DNA of 64,000 nucleotides, from the NCBI GenBank assembly GCA_043779185.1, contig JAYWEQ010000122.1:1-64000 (forward strand). Direction: 5' to 3'. Positions 18,408 to 27,312 of this stretch are shown one piece after another (position 1 is the first letter of the stretch; each line of letters starts with the position of its first letter). A program made the translations under genes and the position numbers. The DNA comes from JAYWDA01 sp043779185 (lineage in GTDB: Bacteria; Bdellovibrionota; Bdellovibrionia; Bdellovibrionales; Bdellovibrionaceae). The notes beneath the pieces were generated by a model. That model had not been told where the DNA came from. It did no database searches and saw only the letters and a list, made by a program, of their open reading frames with translations.

Positions 18408-18495
18408 TGAATTCCTCCTTAAGGTGAAGGACTTCCCATTGAAGTCCTCTTTAAAACTTTCGCCTATCAGATCACTTTAAGGATTGGAGTCAATA

Positions 18496-20838
18496 TTAAG
18501 TTTGTTGCAGTTGATTGATCATTACTTGACGCGGTTTGCTGCCATTGGCTGGGCCCACAACACCTTCTTTTTCAAAGATTTCAATCAATCTTGCGGCGCG
18601 TGGATATCCTAGACGAAATCGTCTTTGAATCAGTGACGCACTAATATGTTTTTGTTCGGAAGCCCAATGAAGGATCTGATTGTACATTTCATCCTGCTCA
18701 TTGGCGTATTGTTCGCCGCCGCCAGAAAAGTCGGCGCCTCCGTCATTGCTTCCGACATGGCCCTCGAGGGCTCGCATGGCAAGAATGTCAAAATCAGGTT
18801 CGGCTTGATGGGCCCAAAATTCGGTGACGTCATTGATTTCTTTTTCACTCAAGAAAGGCCCGTGGTGCCGCATTGGTTTTGAAAGTCCCGGCGCTAAAAA
18901 AAGCATATCGCCATTGGGAAGCATGCGCTCGGCGCCACCTTCATCCAAAATAATCCGCGAATCCATTTTGCTGGCCACCTTAAGGCCGATGCGACCAGGA
19001 ATATTTGTTTTAATGAGGCCGGTGACAACTTCTTTTCGCGGCGATTGCATGGCTAAGATCAAATGAATTCCGCAGGCGCGGGCCATTTGTGCCAGACGCA
19101 CAACGGATTGTTCAACGTTTTGTTTATCGACGGCCATCAGATCGCCAAACTCTTCGACAACAATCACAATGTACGGCTGTGGTGTGTAGTAATAGGTGTC
19201 GCCTTTGGTGGCCTGCTGGGCTTCTAAATCTAAATTCGCTTTTTCGTGATCTGTGATTTGTTGCGAAGTTAAATTCGTCGTCATTTCGTTAAAACTTTCT
19301 AAGCCCCGGGCGCCAAAGCGACTCATTGATTTGTAGCGCTTATCCATTTCACGAATGGCCCACTTTAATGCAAGCACAGCTTTTCGCGGTTCTGTGATGG
19401 GTGGCATAATCAAATGTGGCACTTTTTGAAAGGCCGCTAAATCCACTTGCTTCGGATCAACTAAAATTAACCTTAGTGTTTTTGGCGAGTGACGGAACAA
19501 CAAGCCAATAATCAGTGATGTAATAAAAACAGATTTTCCTGAACCTGTTGTGCCGGCCACCATTAAGTGGGGCATTTTTCTAAGATCAACAATTTTAGGA
19601 TCACCATTCACCTGCCGCCCAAGAGCAATCGGCAACTTAATGTCTTCGTTCCAAAAAACTTGTTCGGCCACTAGGTCTTTATAATAAACCGTTTCGCGCT
19701 TTGCATTTGAAGTCTCAATCCCAACCACGTCACGGCCCGGAATGGGCGCAATGACACGCAATGATTCGCTGGAAAGGGCCAAAGACAAGTCATCCTGCAG
19801 TTCGGTGATTTTACTAAGCTTCACATCGGCATTGGGTTTAAATTCAAAAAGTGTCACCACCGGTCCGGGCTTAACGGCCACAATTTCACCTTCCACTGCG
19901 AAATGTTTTAATTTATCCGTTAGTAAATCCGCTTTTCTTCGAATTTCTTCTTTGTCGACTTTGACGCGAATCAGAGGAGGATCCTCCAGCAAAGAAAGCT
20001 TGGGCATATCCCAATTTTCGACGCGCCTTGGGGGTTTTACTTTTAAAATGACTTTTCTTCGGCTTGGAATCTGAGGACTTCGGACGACTTCATCCTGAGC
20101 CTCTTCTTCATCGGCTTCCCCATCGTCATCGATCAATTCAAGCTGCTTCCCAGAGCCATCCGCTGAATTTTTCTTTTCAAATGTAAAAACTGCTTTCGAT
20201 GGTGACTTCACTTTATCTTCTAGGTTTTTCCTGCGCGAAGACTCCTTCGCCGTTTCCCCCAAAGTTTTCCACATCGTTTTTATTTTTTTTGAAAACCAAG
20301 CAAAAATCATTTTTGGCACAGTTAAAATTTCATTCACTGTTTGCTCAGAGTAAAAAATAAATAGAATGCCCGTCATTGACCATAAAACGATTTGCACGCC
20401 GACATAATTAAATGCCTTTAGAAAAACCTGTGAAACGCCCAGGCCCAGCAGGCCCCCAATAGCAATTGTGTCGCTAAAAATTTTCTTCTGAGGAAAATAA
20501 AGAGAGAGCAGGCTTGCTAGGTTCAAGATAAGCAAAAAGGCCCAAAGCAGTCTTGGCGTTTTCCAGCGAAATTCTTCGCCCCTAAAGCTTGCAACAGACA
20601 GTTGTAAAAGCCCCAATGCCAAGACCCATGCGGTCAACCCAAAGAACTGATACATCAAATCCGACATAAAGGATCCGACCACGCCACAAAGGTTCAGTGC
20701 CTTCATGGTAAAACCTACAGAGTTCAAAGAGGGGTCTTTTGGATTAAAGCTGGCTAAAGCCATCGCCATAAATACAGAAAGTCCAAGAAAGAGAATAGCC
20801 ACGATGTCTTGTCGAAATTTTTTGAATAGTTTTGTCAC
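18496..20838 (-). CDS. ftsK: DNA translocase FtsK
   Basis: 780 residues. The N-terminal part (about 1-185) has four or more membrane segments, then a short acidic linker (DDDGEADEEEAQDE), the alpha/beta RecA-like motor with Walker A GTTGSGKS and Walker B-region VVEEFGDLMA, and a C-terminal winged-helix gamma domain (ISASLIQRRFRLGYPRAARL) that reads KOPS-type polarity sequences. Pumps chromosome DNA through the closing division septum and activates XerCD. The linker is far shorter than in E. coli (1329 residues), as in many bacteria. Confidence 0.97.
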   Translation of the reverse strand: MTKLFKKFRQDIVAILFLGLSVFMAMALASFNPKDPSLNSVGFTMKALNLCGVVGSFMSDLMYQFFGLTAWVLALGLLQLSVASFRGEEFRWKTPRLLWAFLLILNLASLLSLYFPQKKIFSDTIAIGGLLGLGVSQVFLKAFNYVGVQIVLWSMTGILFIFYSEQTVNEILTVPKMIFAWFSKKIKTMWKTLGETAKESSRRKNLEDKVKSPSKAVFTFEKKNSADGSGKQLELIDDDGEADEEEAQDEVVRSPQIPSRRKVILKVKPPRRVENWDMPKLSLLEDPPLIRVKVDKEEIRRKADLLTDKLKHFAVEGEIVAVKPGPVVTLFEFKPNADVKLSKITELQDDLSLALSSESLRVIAPIPGRDVVGIETSNAKRETVYYKDLVAEQVFWNEDIKLPIALGRQVNGDPKIVDLRKMPHLMVAGTTGSGKSVFITSLIIGLLFRHSPKTLRLILVDPKQVDLAAFQKVPHLIMPPITEPRKAVLALKWAIREMDKRYKSMSRFGARGLESFNEMTTNLTSQQITDHEKANLDLEAQQATKGDTYYYTPQPYIVIVVEEFGDLMAVDKQNVEQSVVRLAQMARACGIHLILAMQSPRKEVVTGLIKTNIPGRIGLKVASKMDSRIILDEGGAERMLPNGDMLFLAPGLSKPMRHHGPFLSEKEINDVTEFWAHQAEPDFDILAMRALEGHVGSNDGGADFSGGGEQYANEQDEMYNQILHWASEQKHISASLIQRRFRLGYPRAARLIEIFEKEGVVGPANGSKPRQVMINQLQQT

Positions 20839-20931
20839 TCTTTCAATTTACGTTTTTTCAGGGCGCGGGGAAAGGTCATTCGCAGCTGCCTTGACTTTGG
20901 CAGAGCCTAGTGAGAGCACAAGGTCTAGTCT

Positions 20932-21570
20932 ATGATCAAAATCAATGAGATCTTTTTCAGTATTCAGGGTGAATCCACCTATGTTGGGCTGCCCACCGTT
21001 TTTGTGCGCACCACCGGCTGCAATTTGCGCTGCACCTACTGCGATACAAAGTACTCTTACTTTGAAGGCGAGTTTCAAACTCATGAGGCTTTAGTTCAAA
21101 AAATTTTAAGCTATCCAACCAAATATGTTTGTATCACTGGCGGTGAGCCCCTTCTGCAAAAAGAAGTTTTGCCATTAATGACTGATCTTGCCGATCGGGG
21201 TTGTTTGGTGTCCTTAGAAACCAGTGGTTCGAAATCTTTGGCCGGCGTCGATCCAAGAGTCAAAATTATTCTAGATGTAAAAACTCCAAACAGTGGCGCC
21301 GCTGATAGTTTTCTTTTGGAAAACCTAGAGGGGCTTCCTGCCTCGACGGAATTCAAATTTGTGATTTGTTCTGAATCCGACTTCAAATGGTCAGAAGAAT
21401 TCTGTAGTCAATATGGTTTAAATAAAAAATTTACTGTTTTATACAGCCCATCATACAACCAAGTGTCTGAACGCTGGTTGGCAGAAAATATTTTGCAAAA
21501 AAATTCAACTGCAAGGTTGCAATTGCAGCTACATAAGTATATCTGGTCTCCTGCAACACGCGGAGTATAG
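20932..21570 (+). CDS. queE: 7-carboxy-7-deazaguanine synthase
   Basis: 212 residues. Radical-SAM cluster motif with Cys30, Cys34 and Cys37 in CNLRCTYCD, preceded by FSIQGES, the QueE signature; CITGGEPLLQ is the SAM-binding GGE loop. Converts carboxy-tetrahydropterin to CDG in queuosine/deazapurine synthesis. Other queuosine genes are not in the window. It reads away from ftsK, with a 93-bp divergent gap. Confidence 0.93.
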   Translation: MIKINEIFFSIQGESTYVGLPTVFVRTTGCNLRCTYCDTKYSYFEGEFQTHEALVQKILSYPTKYVCITGGEPLLQKEVLPLMTDLADRGCLVSLETSGSKSLAGVDPRVKIILDVKTPNSGAADSFLLENLEGLPASTEFKFVICSESDFKWSEEFCSQYGLNKKFTVLYSPSYNQVSERWLAENILQKNSTARLQLQLHKYIWSPATRGV

Positions 21571-21630
21571 AAACCTGCAGCTTCATCATCGAAGTTGCCC
21601 TTTCAAGTAACGATAACACATAGGAGTTCC

Positions 21631-21930
21631 ATGACGCCGAACCTGAACAGTTCTGATAATCTCTTCGTCGCTAATCTTCAGTCAGTGAGCCTGGAAAAGC
21701 TGGTAAAAAGTAAATTAGAGGTTCTTTTTCAACAGCAAAAAGAAGCCCAAGTAGACCTGAATGGTCTTTATAATGTTGTGATCGAACAGGTCGAAAAGCC
21801 GCTCCTGGAGCTGGCTTTACGCGCTTATAATGGCAATCAGGTGAAAACGGCTCAGATGCTGGGAATCAATCGTAATACTTTGAAGAAGAAAATTGACAAC
21901 TATAAGATTCGTGTCAAAAAAACTAATTAA
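21631..21930 (+). CDS. fis: Fis-family nucleoid / transcription factor
   Basis: The frame is open from 21595 but the ATG at 21631 has TAGGAG 5 nt upstream and gives 99 residues, almost exactly the 98 of E. coli Fis. The C-terminal helix-turn-helix (about 68-91, GNQVKTAQMLGINRNTLKKK) and the preceding dimer helices with VEKPLLELAL match Fis ([30 protein letters not shown]). There is no AAA+ domain, so it is not a truncated NtrC regulator by design. Likely bends DNA and acts in growth-phase control. A terminator follows. Confidence 0.9.
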   Translation: MTPNLNSSDNLFVANLQSVSLEKLVKSKLEVLFQQQKEAQVDLNGLYNVVIEQVEKPLLELALRAYNGNQVKTAQMLGINRNTLKKKIDNYKIRVKKTN

Positions 21931-21952
21931 TATATAATAAATTAAAGACTGA

Positions 21953-22002
21953 ATGCGGGCTCACCATGGCTTTCAACTTTGTTGCCCGCATCTTTTGTTT
22001 TG
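21953..22002 (+). terminator. Intrinsic terminator after fis
   Basis: Stem ATGCGGGC (21953-21960) / GCCCGCAT (21984-21991), 8 bp perfect with a 23-nt loop, followed by TCTTTTGTTTTG. It separates fis from dnaB. Confidence 0.7.
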
Positions 22003-22048
22003 CCGCTAGTATCAAAGCTGTCCCGGGGGGGATGGCCAAGGGGGATCG

Positions 22049-23452
22049 ATGAGCGCAATACTTCCGCCTCAAAATATCGAGGCCGAGCAGTCCATCTTAG
22101 GTGGATTGCTGCTGGAAGCATCCGCCTTTGACCAAGTCTCAGATTTACTGACCGAAGAAGATTTCTACAAGCCGGCCCATCAGATTATTTACCGCTCGAT
22201 CAAAGAACTTCATGCAAAAAGTGAGCGGCCTGATCTATTAACAATTTCAAACTTATTAGAAACCAAGCGAGAGCTCGAGCCTATCGGCGGATCGTCTTAC
22301 CTGGCTTCTTTATTAGAAAAAACCATTTCAGCGGCCAATATCCTTTCTTATTGCCGCATTGTCCGTGAAAAATCTTTACTTCGAAAGCTGATTACGACCA
22401 GTACGCGTTTTATTGATAAAGCCTACTCGGGAGATTATCAGGACGTTGAAGTTTTCTTGGATCAATCCGAAGCAGAACTTTTTAAAGTGAGCGAATCCAA
22501 TAATCAAACGGGCCTGGTGGGCTCTATGGAAATCGTAAAAACCAGCATTGAAAGAATTGAAGAGCTGTACAAGCGAAAAGCCGATATTACGGGCCTTGCG
22601 ACGGGCTTTGCAGAGCTTGATAAAATGACCGCAGGTCTACATGGCGGCGAGCTCACAATTTTTGCGGCTCGTCCTTCCATGGGTAAGACCGCTTTTAGCT
22701 TAAATATTGCTGGCCATGCGGCTATAAAAATGAAAAAGACCGTTGCTTATTTTTCGCTCGAGATGGGAAAAGAGGCCGTCATGACAAGGATGCTTTCGGC
22801 CGAAGCCAAGGTTTCCATGCAAGAGCTTCGAAGTGGAAAAATTCAAGATAGCTCGTGGCCTCGACTGATCAATGCCGCCGGGCTATTAAGCGAGGCCCCT
22901 TTATTTATCGATGATACACCGGGCATTAGTCCTTTTGAGATTCGCGCCCGCTGCCGGCGCCTGAAGGCTCAGCATGGCCTTGATCTTATTGTGATCGACT
23001 ACTTGCAGTTGATGGATTTAAAGCAGCGTGTGGAAAGCCGTGAGCGTGCTGTTGCTGAGATTTCTAAAAGTCTTAAAACGATCGCCAAAGAAATGAATAT
23101 TCCTGTCATTGCACTTGCCCAGTTAAATCGGGGTGTTGAAGGTCGATCGGATCGCAGGCCCATGCTGTCAGATTTGCGAGAGTCAGGATCGATCGAGCAA
23201 GATGCTGACGTGATTGGTTTATTATACAGAGAAGATTATTACGACAAAGAAGACCCTGAAAAGATGGGCCATGCCGAAGTCATTATTGGTAAACAAAGGA
23301 ATGGTCCCACGGGCACCGTGAAACTTCGCTTTGATGGCAAGTTCAATAGATTCCGTGATGCTGATCCAGATGGCGTGAGCCCCTTGCCGCCACCGCAAGC
23401 GCCACCGCCTATGCCTGGGAAACCCCGCAATTTTGCACCAGGAAATAACTAA
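22049..23452 (+). CDS. dnaB: Replicative DNA helicase
   Basis: 467 residues. N-terminal domain starting LPPQNIEAEQSILGGLLL, linker, then RecA-like motor with Walker A ARPSMGKTAF, DYLQLM Walker B region, and LNRGVEGRSDRRPMLSDLRESGSIEQDAD, the DnaB hallmark. Pro-rich tail at the C-terminus (PLPPPQAPPPMPGKP). It unwinds DNA at the fork as a hexamer. No intein is inserted. SD-like GGGGGA lies 4 nt before the ATG. Confidence 0.97.
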   Translation: MSAILPPQNIEAEQSILGGLLLEASAFDQVSDLLTEEDFYKPAHQIIYRSIKELHAKSERPDLLTISNLLETKRELEPIGGSSYLASLLEKTISAANILSYCRIVREKSLLRKLITTSTRFIDKAYSGDYQDVEVFLDQSEAELFKVSESNNQTGLVGSMEIVKTSIERIEELYKRKADITGLATGFAELDKMTAGLHGGELTIFAARPSMGKTAFSLNIAGHAAIKMKKTVAYFSLEMGKEAVMTRMLSAEAKVSMQELRSGKIQDSSWPRLINAAGLLSEAPLFIDDTPGISPFEIRARCRRLKAQHGLDLIVIDYLQLMDLKQRVESRERAVAEISKSLKTIAKEMNIPVIALAQLNRGVEGRSDRRPMLSDLRESGSIEQDADVIGLLYREDYYDKEDPEKMGHAEVIIGKQRNGPTGTVKLRFDGKFNRFRDADPDGVSPLPPPQAPPPMPGKPRNFAPGNN

Positions 23453-23618
23453 TATTTTCTGTCTATCTTAAACTAGTCCCAGCTCCTTCAAAGCCGTCGA
23501 GGCTAAGGGCCAGATTCTTATTTGATTCATTTAGAAATTTGAAAAGTTCCTAACCCTTTGGTCGAATGGGGCTGTCCCAGAAGTAGGTAGAATAAACCCA
23601 AACTAGCATGGAGGCTTT

Positions 23619-23807
23619 ATGGGTGAGGCTTTAATTAAAACGGTGATTGAATCGACGGGACTTCCCAGCGAGACCATGGAGCAAGAACTCAATCGACTGA
23701 TTGCTAAGGCGGGTCTTCAGAAGGACTCACTGACCCTCGACGATATGCGAAGCATCTTAGCTGACTATCTACAAGATACTTTACTGAGCTTAAAAAAGAC
23801 CTATTAA
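23619..23807 (+). CDS. Small 62-residue protein, function unknown
   Basis: 62 residues. The ATG follows GGAGG with a 5-nt spacer, a strong ribosome-binding site that argues for a real gene. The protein is acidic-amphipathic and predicted helical (TGLPSETMEQELNRLIAKAG; LDDMRSILADYLQDTLLSLK), with no signal peptide or membrane span. It lies between dnaB and a PAS kinase, with gaps on both sides. It may be an adaptor for the kinase or an unrelated small regulator; nothing in it identifies a function. Confidence 0.7.
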   Translation: MGEALIKTVIESTGLPSETMEQELNRLIAKAGLQKDSLTLDDMRSILADYLQDTLLSLKKTY

Positions 23808-23865
23808 AGTCTGATCCAGTGAAATTTGGCTGCCATTAAGTAAAATCAAATATTAACATTTTTAG

Positions 23866-25302
23866 ATGGGACTCTTCGAAAGCTTTTTCAAAGAAGCTAA
23901 GGATTTATTTTTAATTATCAACTCTGACGGTTTCGCCGTTGAAATCAGTCCGTCATGGGAAGTCCAGCTGGGCTGGTCTTCTTCAGATTTAAAATCAAAA
24001 AAATTGAGTGAATTTCTACATCCAGAAGACCAGGGCCAATTCAAGAACGAATCCGCGCAAAATGCTTCTCGATCTGAACAGCCTTTTATCAGCGCTCGAT
24101 TCCAACATAAAAATGGCACTTATCGATACCTCAGCTGGTCCTTTAAAAAGGCAGATCAAGACGGCCATATCTTTTCTATGGCCCGCGATATTACAGACGT
24201 TCGTAAAAATAATCTTTCCTTGGAGGCCTTGATGTCCTCTTTGGACGACCTGATTTTAGTGGTCGATGAGTCTGGTCTTTTTATTGATTTGTGGACCTCT
24301 AATCCAAAATTACTTTTCTTACCTGCAGATCAAATCATCGGACATCATATTCGAGATGTTTTTGGTTATTTCGGCGTCGGGTTTGAATCCGTGATGTTGC
24401 AATCCTTTCGCCTGAATCGGGCCCTCAGTTTAGAGTTTCAATTTCCAAATAAAAAAGGATGGTTTTCCGCTAAAGTAAACCCTATTCAAGGAACAAGTGG
24501 CCAGAGGCGATTGGCCTCTTTTTTAATTCGAGATATTTCCGATAAAATGGCGGCTGGTGAAGCCTTAGATAACGAACGGGGAAAACTTTTAGCAGCCTCA
24601 AAAATGGCAACCCTTGGCGAAATGGCCGCTGGAATCGCCCACGAAATTAATAATCCTTTGGCCATTATTCAAGGCAAGGCTTGGCTTCTAAAAAAACAAG
24701 TCGACGAAAATAAAATGGACCCGGTCACTTTTAATGCTGGATTACTAGCGATCCATGACACGACAACAAGAATTTCAAAAATTATTCATGGCTTAAAAGC
24801 ATTCGCAAGACACGCGGACAAGGATCCCTTTGTTGAAATAACTATTTCAAGTATTATCGATGACACCCTTGAGCTTTGTCGGGAAAAATTTAAAAACCAT
24901 GGAATCCCGATTCGTATCGGAGGAAAGCGGCCCCATCTACTTGAGTGCCGTGGTGTCCAAATCTCGCAAGTTTTTTTAAATATTCTTTCCAACGCTTTTG
25001 ATGCGATTGAAGGAACTACGGACCCTTGGGTCGAGGTTCAAATAAAGGAGTTAGATTCGGGCATTGAGGTGACCTTTACCGATAGCGGTCCAGGTATTCT
25101 GCAAGCCATCCAAGAAAAAATGTTTCAGCCCTTTTTTACAACAAAAGAGATTGGTAAAGGAACGGGGCTAGGCCTGAGTATCACAAAAGGAATCGTTGAA
25201 AGTCACGGGGGCGAGTTTTTTTACGACAAGGGCTGCATCAACACCAAGTTTATTATTCGTCTACCAAAAAAAGTCGCGCGCTCTGAACAGCAGCCTGCCT
25301 AA
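23866..25302 (+). CDS. Soluble PAS-domain histidine kinase
   Basis: 478 residues, no transmembrane segment, so a cytoplasmic sensor. Two PAS domains (about 5-110 and 120-225; the first carries the PAS/PAC end SMARDITDVRKNN, the second LASFLIRDISDKM), a HisKA dimer helix with phosphoacceptor His259 in GIAHEINNP, and an HATPase domain with N box ILSNAFDAI, DSGPGI and GTGLGLSITKGIVESHGG. No response regulator gene is adjacent. It ends at a bidirectional terminator shared with rplI. Confidence 0.92.
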   Translation: MGLFESFFKEAKDLFLIINSDGFAVEISPSWEVQLGWSSSDLKSKKLSEFLHPEDQGQFKNESAQNASRSEQPFISARFQHKNGTYRYLSWSFKKADQDGHIFSMARDITDVRKNNLSLEALMSSLDDLILVVDESGLFIDLWTSNPKLLFLPADQIIGHHIRDVFGYFGVGFESVMLQSFRLNRALSLEFQFPNKKGWFSAKVNPIQGTSGQRRLASFLIRDISDKMAAGEALDNERGKLLAASKMATLGEMAAGIAHEINNPLAIIQGKAWLLKKQVDENKMDPVTFNAGLLAIHDTTTRISKIIHGLKAFARHADKDPFVEITISSIIDDTLELCREKFKNHGIPIRIGGKRPHLLECRGVQISQVFLNILSNAFDAIEGTTDPWVEVQIKELDSGIEVTFTDSGPGILQAIQEKMFQPFFTTKEIGKGTGLGLSITKGIVESHGGEFFYDKGCINTKFIIRLPKKVARSEQQPA

Positions 25303-25304
25303 AT

Positions 25305-25336
25305 TAAAAAAGCCCTGGCTTTCACCAGAGCTTTTA
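25305..25336. terminator. Bidirectional terminator between the histidine kinase and rplI
   Basis: Stem AAAAGC-CTGG / CCAG-GCTTTT (about 25307-25335) with a central CTTTCA loop; T-runs flank it on both strands. Sits between convergent genes ending at 25302 and 25362. Confidence 0.7.
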
Positions 25337-25361
25337 GAATTATTCCAATTTTAAAACCGAC

Positions 25362-25808
25362 TTAAGCGCGCTCAACGTTGATTTTAATTTGAGCTTCTAA
25401 GCCTTCGCCGTAACGAATGACCGCTTTGTGCTGGCCTAAAATTTTAATTTGATCTTCTAAATGAATGTCTCTGCGATCGACAGAGTATCCTTGTTTTTCT
25501 AATTCTTTTGAAATGTCTGATGTCGTAACAGATCCAAATAATTTATCTGAATCAGCACCGGCTGACATTTTAAAGGTGACGGTCGTGCCGCTGACTTTAT
25601 TAATCACTTCTTGTCTCTCGGCTAAAGCTTTTTTAACTTTAGCAGCAGACACTAGTTTTAAATGGTCCCACTCTTTCATCCGCTTTTCAGTGGCTTCAAC
25701 AGCCAACTTACGAGGGAATAAAAAGTTGCGTGCAAAACCTTGTGATACATTCACAAGTTCTCCAGCGCGACCCACATCTTTAACATCTTCTTGCAAAATA
25801 ACTTTCAT
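25362..25808 (-). CDS. rplI: 50S ribosomal protein L9
   Basis: 148 residues, standard length. N-terminal domain MKVILQEDVKDVGRAGELVNVSQGFARNFLFP is the L9 signature, then the long connecting helix, then the C-terminal domain. Last of three genes rpsF - DUF2232-like - rplI. Confidence 0.97.
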   Translation of the reverse strand: MKVILQEDVKDVGRAGELVNVSQGFARNFLFPRKLAVEATEKRMKEWDHLKLVSAAKVKKALAERQEVINKVSGTTVTFKMSAGADSDKLFGSVTTSDISKELEKQGYSVDRRDIHLEDQIKILGQHKAVIRYGEGLEAQIKINVERA

Positions 25809-25823
25809 ATGTGCACTCGCTTT

Positions 25824-26711
25824 CTAGTTGCTGACGACAGGCGCTGCTTTTCGCAGGCGACTCCGAAAATCAACCCAGTAATCGATGAGTCCCAAAGCGC
25901 TCAAAAGAACGAAAAGATAACCCACCAAAATAATATAAGTTAAAACCCTAAAAAATAATGAGGCTTTTGTTTTTAAGAAAAAAACCTCTAGTACAGCTAG
26001 CCCTTGGAAAAAAAGCAGAATAACGCCCAAATTAACCAAGTTAAAGCCGATCACTGACAACATCGGCACACCAAAATTAACCATTGAAAAAAACATGGCC
26101 AATAAAAATATCCAGATAACTGCATCCGGTAGTTGGAACTCAAGAAGTTTCAACTGTGAGGCGATTTTTTCAGAGGGGACTTTGAAATACTTGGCTGATC
26201 TTTTTTCAAAAATCAAAGCATTGCCCAAAGCCATCATCAGTAAAGAAATCAACATCGACGGAGTTTGCTGAGCTAAAATATTGGTATCGAATTTTAAGCT
26301 TGGATTCATTTTCTGAAAGCTTTCAAGGCCCTCTGAAAGAAGCAACGCATATCGATCCCAAGAATTGATGCCAAGACTTACAAGCGTATAAGCCATGCCG
26401 CCAATTAAAATTACAGAGCTTCCCAGCAGGCTCAAGAAACTAGCCCATTTCCATCCACTGCCGCGCTTTTCAAGTTCGCCATAAATCCCAATCAAGAACC
26501 AAATGGCACCAAGTAAAGTCGCAAATATTGGAACCTTCACCAAAAGAAACGCCAAGCTTGCTAGGATCCCGAAGGCCCAGAAGTAGATTGGCTTGTAAGA
26601 TTTGTGAAGCACCCGGATAAATGGGCTACCCAGGAAGACCGTTAAGAGGGTCAACACAAAGCTTAAGCCAGCTAAGGCGAAAAATTTTGACGAAGTTGCC
26701 TGTGATTTCAT
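25824..26711 (-). CDS. Multi-pass membrane protein, DUF2232/YybS-like
   Basis: 295 residues with about seven hydrophobic segments. The stretch LLEFQLPDAVIWIFLL and IGFNLVNLGVILLFFQGLAVLEVFF resemble DUF2232 (YybS-like) proteins, whose genes often lie near rpsF/rplI. A role in membrane transport is only guessed for the family. Located 11 nt after rpsF and 15 nt before rplI, hence the same operon. Confidence 0.75.
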   Translation of the reverse strand: MKSQATSSKFFALAGLSFVLTLLTVFLGSPFIRVLHKSYKPIYFWAFGILASLAFLLVKVPIFATLLGAIWFLIGIYGELEKRGSGWKWASFLSLLGSSVILIGGMAYTLVSLGINSWDRYALLLSEGLESFQKMNPSLKFDTNILAQQTPSMLISLLMMALGNALIFEKRSAKYFKVPSEKIASQLKLLEFQLPDAVIWIFLLAMFFSMVNFGVPMLSVIGFNLVNLGVILLFFQGLAVLEVFFLKTKASLFFRVLTYIILVGYLFVLLSALGLIDYWVDFRSRLRKAAPVVSN

Positions 26712-26721
26712 TTATAAAAAA

Positions 26722-27171
26722 TTAACCGTCGTAAGAAGCGGCACGTGCGGCAGCAGCTGCTGACTTACGAGCTTGCATTTTTGCTTCTCTCTCTTTTTCA
26801 CGACTGGCGCTTTCTTGCAGACCCAACTTGAAAGCTTCCATGTGCTTCGTTAAAGCCACACGCTCATCTAATCGCGTGTGCATAAAGCGAAGAACTTTGT
26901 CGTTGATTCCCATGGTTCGCTCAAGCTCAGCAATGGCTGAAGGACTTGCTTCGAAAGTGGTGTGGAAATAAACTGCTTTTCGTAATTTACCGATGGGGTT
27001 AGCAAGTGTGCGCTTTCCCCAAGTTTCAAGCGAGTGAATCGCGCCTTTGAAACCTTCGATAGTTACTTTATTTTTTCGGAATAACTCTTTTTGTTCATCT
27101 AACGTTGCATCAGGGTGAACAAGCACGACCGCTTCATAGGGTCGCTTAATATCGGCCATTTTCAGATCCAT
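26722..27171 (-). CDS. rpsF: 30S ribosomal protein S6
   Basis: 149 residues; S6 core RPYEAVVLVHPDATLDEQK and the typical basic Ala-rich tail (KMQARKSAAAAARAA). Start chosen at 27171 because GAGAGGAAG is 4-5 nt upstream; an internal ATG at 27159 (MADIKRP) is closer to the family N-terminus and also possible. S6 usually precedes rpsR; here it is followed by the DUF2232-like gene and rplI instead. Confidence 0.95.
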   Translation of the reverse strand: MDLKMADIKRPYEAVVLVHPDATLDEQKELFRKNKVTIEGFKGAIHSLETWGKRTLANPIGKLRKAVYFHTTFEASPSAIAELERTMGINDKVLRFMHTRLDERVALTKHMEAFKLGLQESASREKEREAKMQARKSAAAAARAASYDG

Positions 27172-27312
27172 AAATCTTCCTCTCGGTTAAAGCCCCTACG
27201 CCCATCGTAGGAACAAGGATTTCTTTTTAGAAAACGAGGGTTTAACATGCCTTTAGCCCAAGTACAAGGCAACCTGATTGAAAGTCTGACGAAAGTTATT
27301 TAAAGTTATTAC

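Noticed and set aside
18427..18447. Inverted repeat GGACTTC / GAAGTCC between ftsK and the exported protein
   Set aside because: No T-run on either strand where a terminator would be needed; may be a 5' leader hairpin but there is nothing to support a role.
23453..23618. Possible tRNA or small RNA between dnaB and the 62-residue gene
   Set aside because: No cloverleaf pairing, no CCA end, no clear terminator; looks like ordinary intergenic DNA.
27247..27303. 18-codon ATG frame between rpsF and the FHA gene
   Set aside because: Too short, no ribosome-binding site, and no way to tell it from chance.
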